A DNA stretch of 64,000 nt, taken from positions 110,997,319-111,061,318 of the forward strand of contig CP136066.1 of NCBI GenBank assembly GCA_032622095.1, written 5' to 3'. The position numbers and the translations under genes are program-made. The DNA is from Siphonodentalium dalli (lineage: Eukaryota > Mollusca > Scaphopoda > Gadilida > Siphonodentaliidae). The notes under the pieces were generated by a model, which ran no database searches, was not told the origin of the DNA, and saw only the letters and a program-made list of their open reading frames with translations. Below, one piece after another: positions 62,914 through 64,000 of this stretch; position 1 is the stretch's first letter, and each line of letters starts with the position of its first letter.

Positions 62914-64000
62914 CTGAAACATCATAAGATATGCTGAAATATTCCTTTAAAAACATGATCTCTTATTATTACTCTATGATCTTCAGTTTCTTCTCTGATT
63001 ATTATAAGAGGTTTGATATATACAATCAACGTTGTTTCTCGATGGATCTATGAGCCTATAGAAGTCTTTGTGGATGAACAACATATTGTATAATACAGCA
63101 AAGCTAAATTATACTTTGTATGTTAGTAATCCAATTAATCTTCTATACGCTCATAAATCCATCGAAAAATTGCATTGATTACTTATAATTACAAAAATCA
63201 AACTTTATTTCCAACTATCTAGTGTTTCATTTCAGGAAAGAAATTGACAAAACAGGATTTTCCGTTGGACAATCTCCAAATCTGGTTAATGGACCGAAAA
63301 TAGATTGGCTGCATTGACAATGACCGATCGACCTTTCGAAATATAAATATACACTTCAACTGACAATTTCTGTGATAGACTACACATAGTCAAAAAAATA
63401 AGTCTTGTTTGTCTACTATTCATACATTTAAAATAATGCAAAAACACCTAAATAATTATTCAAACGCACCTTACTTGAGGAAGTAATCTGGTAACAAATA
63501 TTCATTCACCATAAAATTATCCATTTACATCAGTGCTATGATCAATCTGATCCATTTGTTTTCATGGTGAGTATATGTTGTGATGGATGCTTTCCAGGAA
63601 TTAGGCAAATAAAAAACATGGCACAAATATTTAGCAAAGTAAAGTCTTCGTAAGGAACAAACATGCAATTTAGTCATCAAGTTGTTTTTCACTTTGATTC
63701 CAACGGAATTCTCATTCTATGCTTTCGCATGGCGTGGCATGGAGCAACAGTTAGATTTTACCATTGTTGTTGAATGATCACAATGCATGGTGACTAGTCG
63801 ACTGCAACATCTATACAGTGAAATATTAGGTCGCGTGCTAGGCTCTCGATCAATAAAATGCATGCATTTCAATGAAATCAAAATTATTTGTAATTATACC
63901 ACAGTGAATTCTGAGAAAAAACATAAGTTTGTTTTTTGAATGAGGATGCTGTTGCATCAATATACATATCTCTGTCAAAATACAACTTCATGGTTTTCAA
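62914..64000. other. intron of the DPP8/9-like gene up to the window edge
   Basis: No exon encoding the GWSYG nucleophile elbow or the preceding strands was found on the reverse strand. An inverted pair 'tgtttctcgatggatctatg' (63032) and 'cataaatccatcgaaaaat' (63151) frames a ~140-bp segment resembling a small MITE. Confidence 0.4.

Overview
This is a window of eukaryotic, AT-rich, repeat-dense animal DNA. Genes are split by GT-AG introns and there is no operon structure. The proteins are metazoan (a GT31 beta-1,3-galactosyltransferase and a DPP8/9-type serine peptidase). The repeats include tRNA-headed SINEs, a LINE, TTAA-target MITEs and elements with 'gtccgtccgt' starts and 'agttatgggcc' tandem units. 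Together they suggest a marine invertebrate, most likely a lophotrochozoan such as a mollusc. The species cannot be named from the sequence.

Three protein-coding loci can be supported. (1) The plus strand, 2965-27308, carries the last eight exons of a thioredoxin-fold, single-pass membrane protein. The visible 251 residues hold one domain with a CDKC active site, a second domain that has lost its second active-site cysteine, and a C-terminal membrane segment. All intron phases agree. The 5' exons lie left of the window. (2) The minus strand, 29277-30407, is an intronless beta-1,3-galactosyltransferase-like type II Golgi enzyme of 376 residues. (3) The minus strand, 62913-55995, carries the last four exons of a DPP8/9-like prolyl dipeptidyl peptidase, ending in a clean stop and poly(A) signal. 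Its 5' exons, including the nucleophile serine, lie right of the window. The three genes are unrelated in function and no joint pathway is implied.

Most of the rest is mobile or tandem DNA. Both ends of the window carry arrays of the same ~160-bp monomer in opposite orientation (1-1165 and 53560-55700), each with a ~647-bp four-monomer higher-order period. A second monomer subfamily occurs at 13930-15230, 35730-36240, 36725-37040 and on both sides of the 57450-57561 DPP8/9 exon. Segments at 10578-11973 and 17095-18474 are related hAT-like elements. A LINE reverse-transcriptase fossil abuts a tRNA-headed SINE at 20612-22050. A 143-bp repeat array (44356-52730) is interrupted by at least two DNA elements, one with 50-bp perfect terminal inverted repeats (47182-51813) that itself contains further nested elements. 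Many short TTAA-flanked MITEs share one internal hairpin.

The most unusual signals are the matched higher-order repeats at both ends, one hairpin core shared by MITEs with different terminal repeats, the nested element at 47-52 kb, a paired AATAAAGAGCGTT-like motif repeated at several loci, and a two-domain thioredoxin-like membrane protein that I could not assign to a named family.
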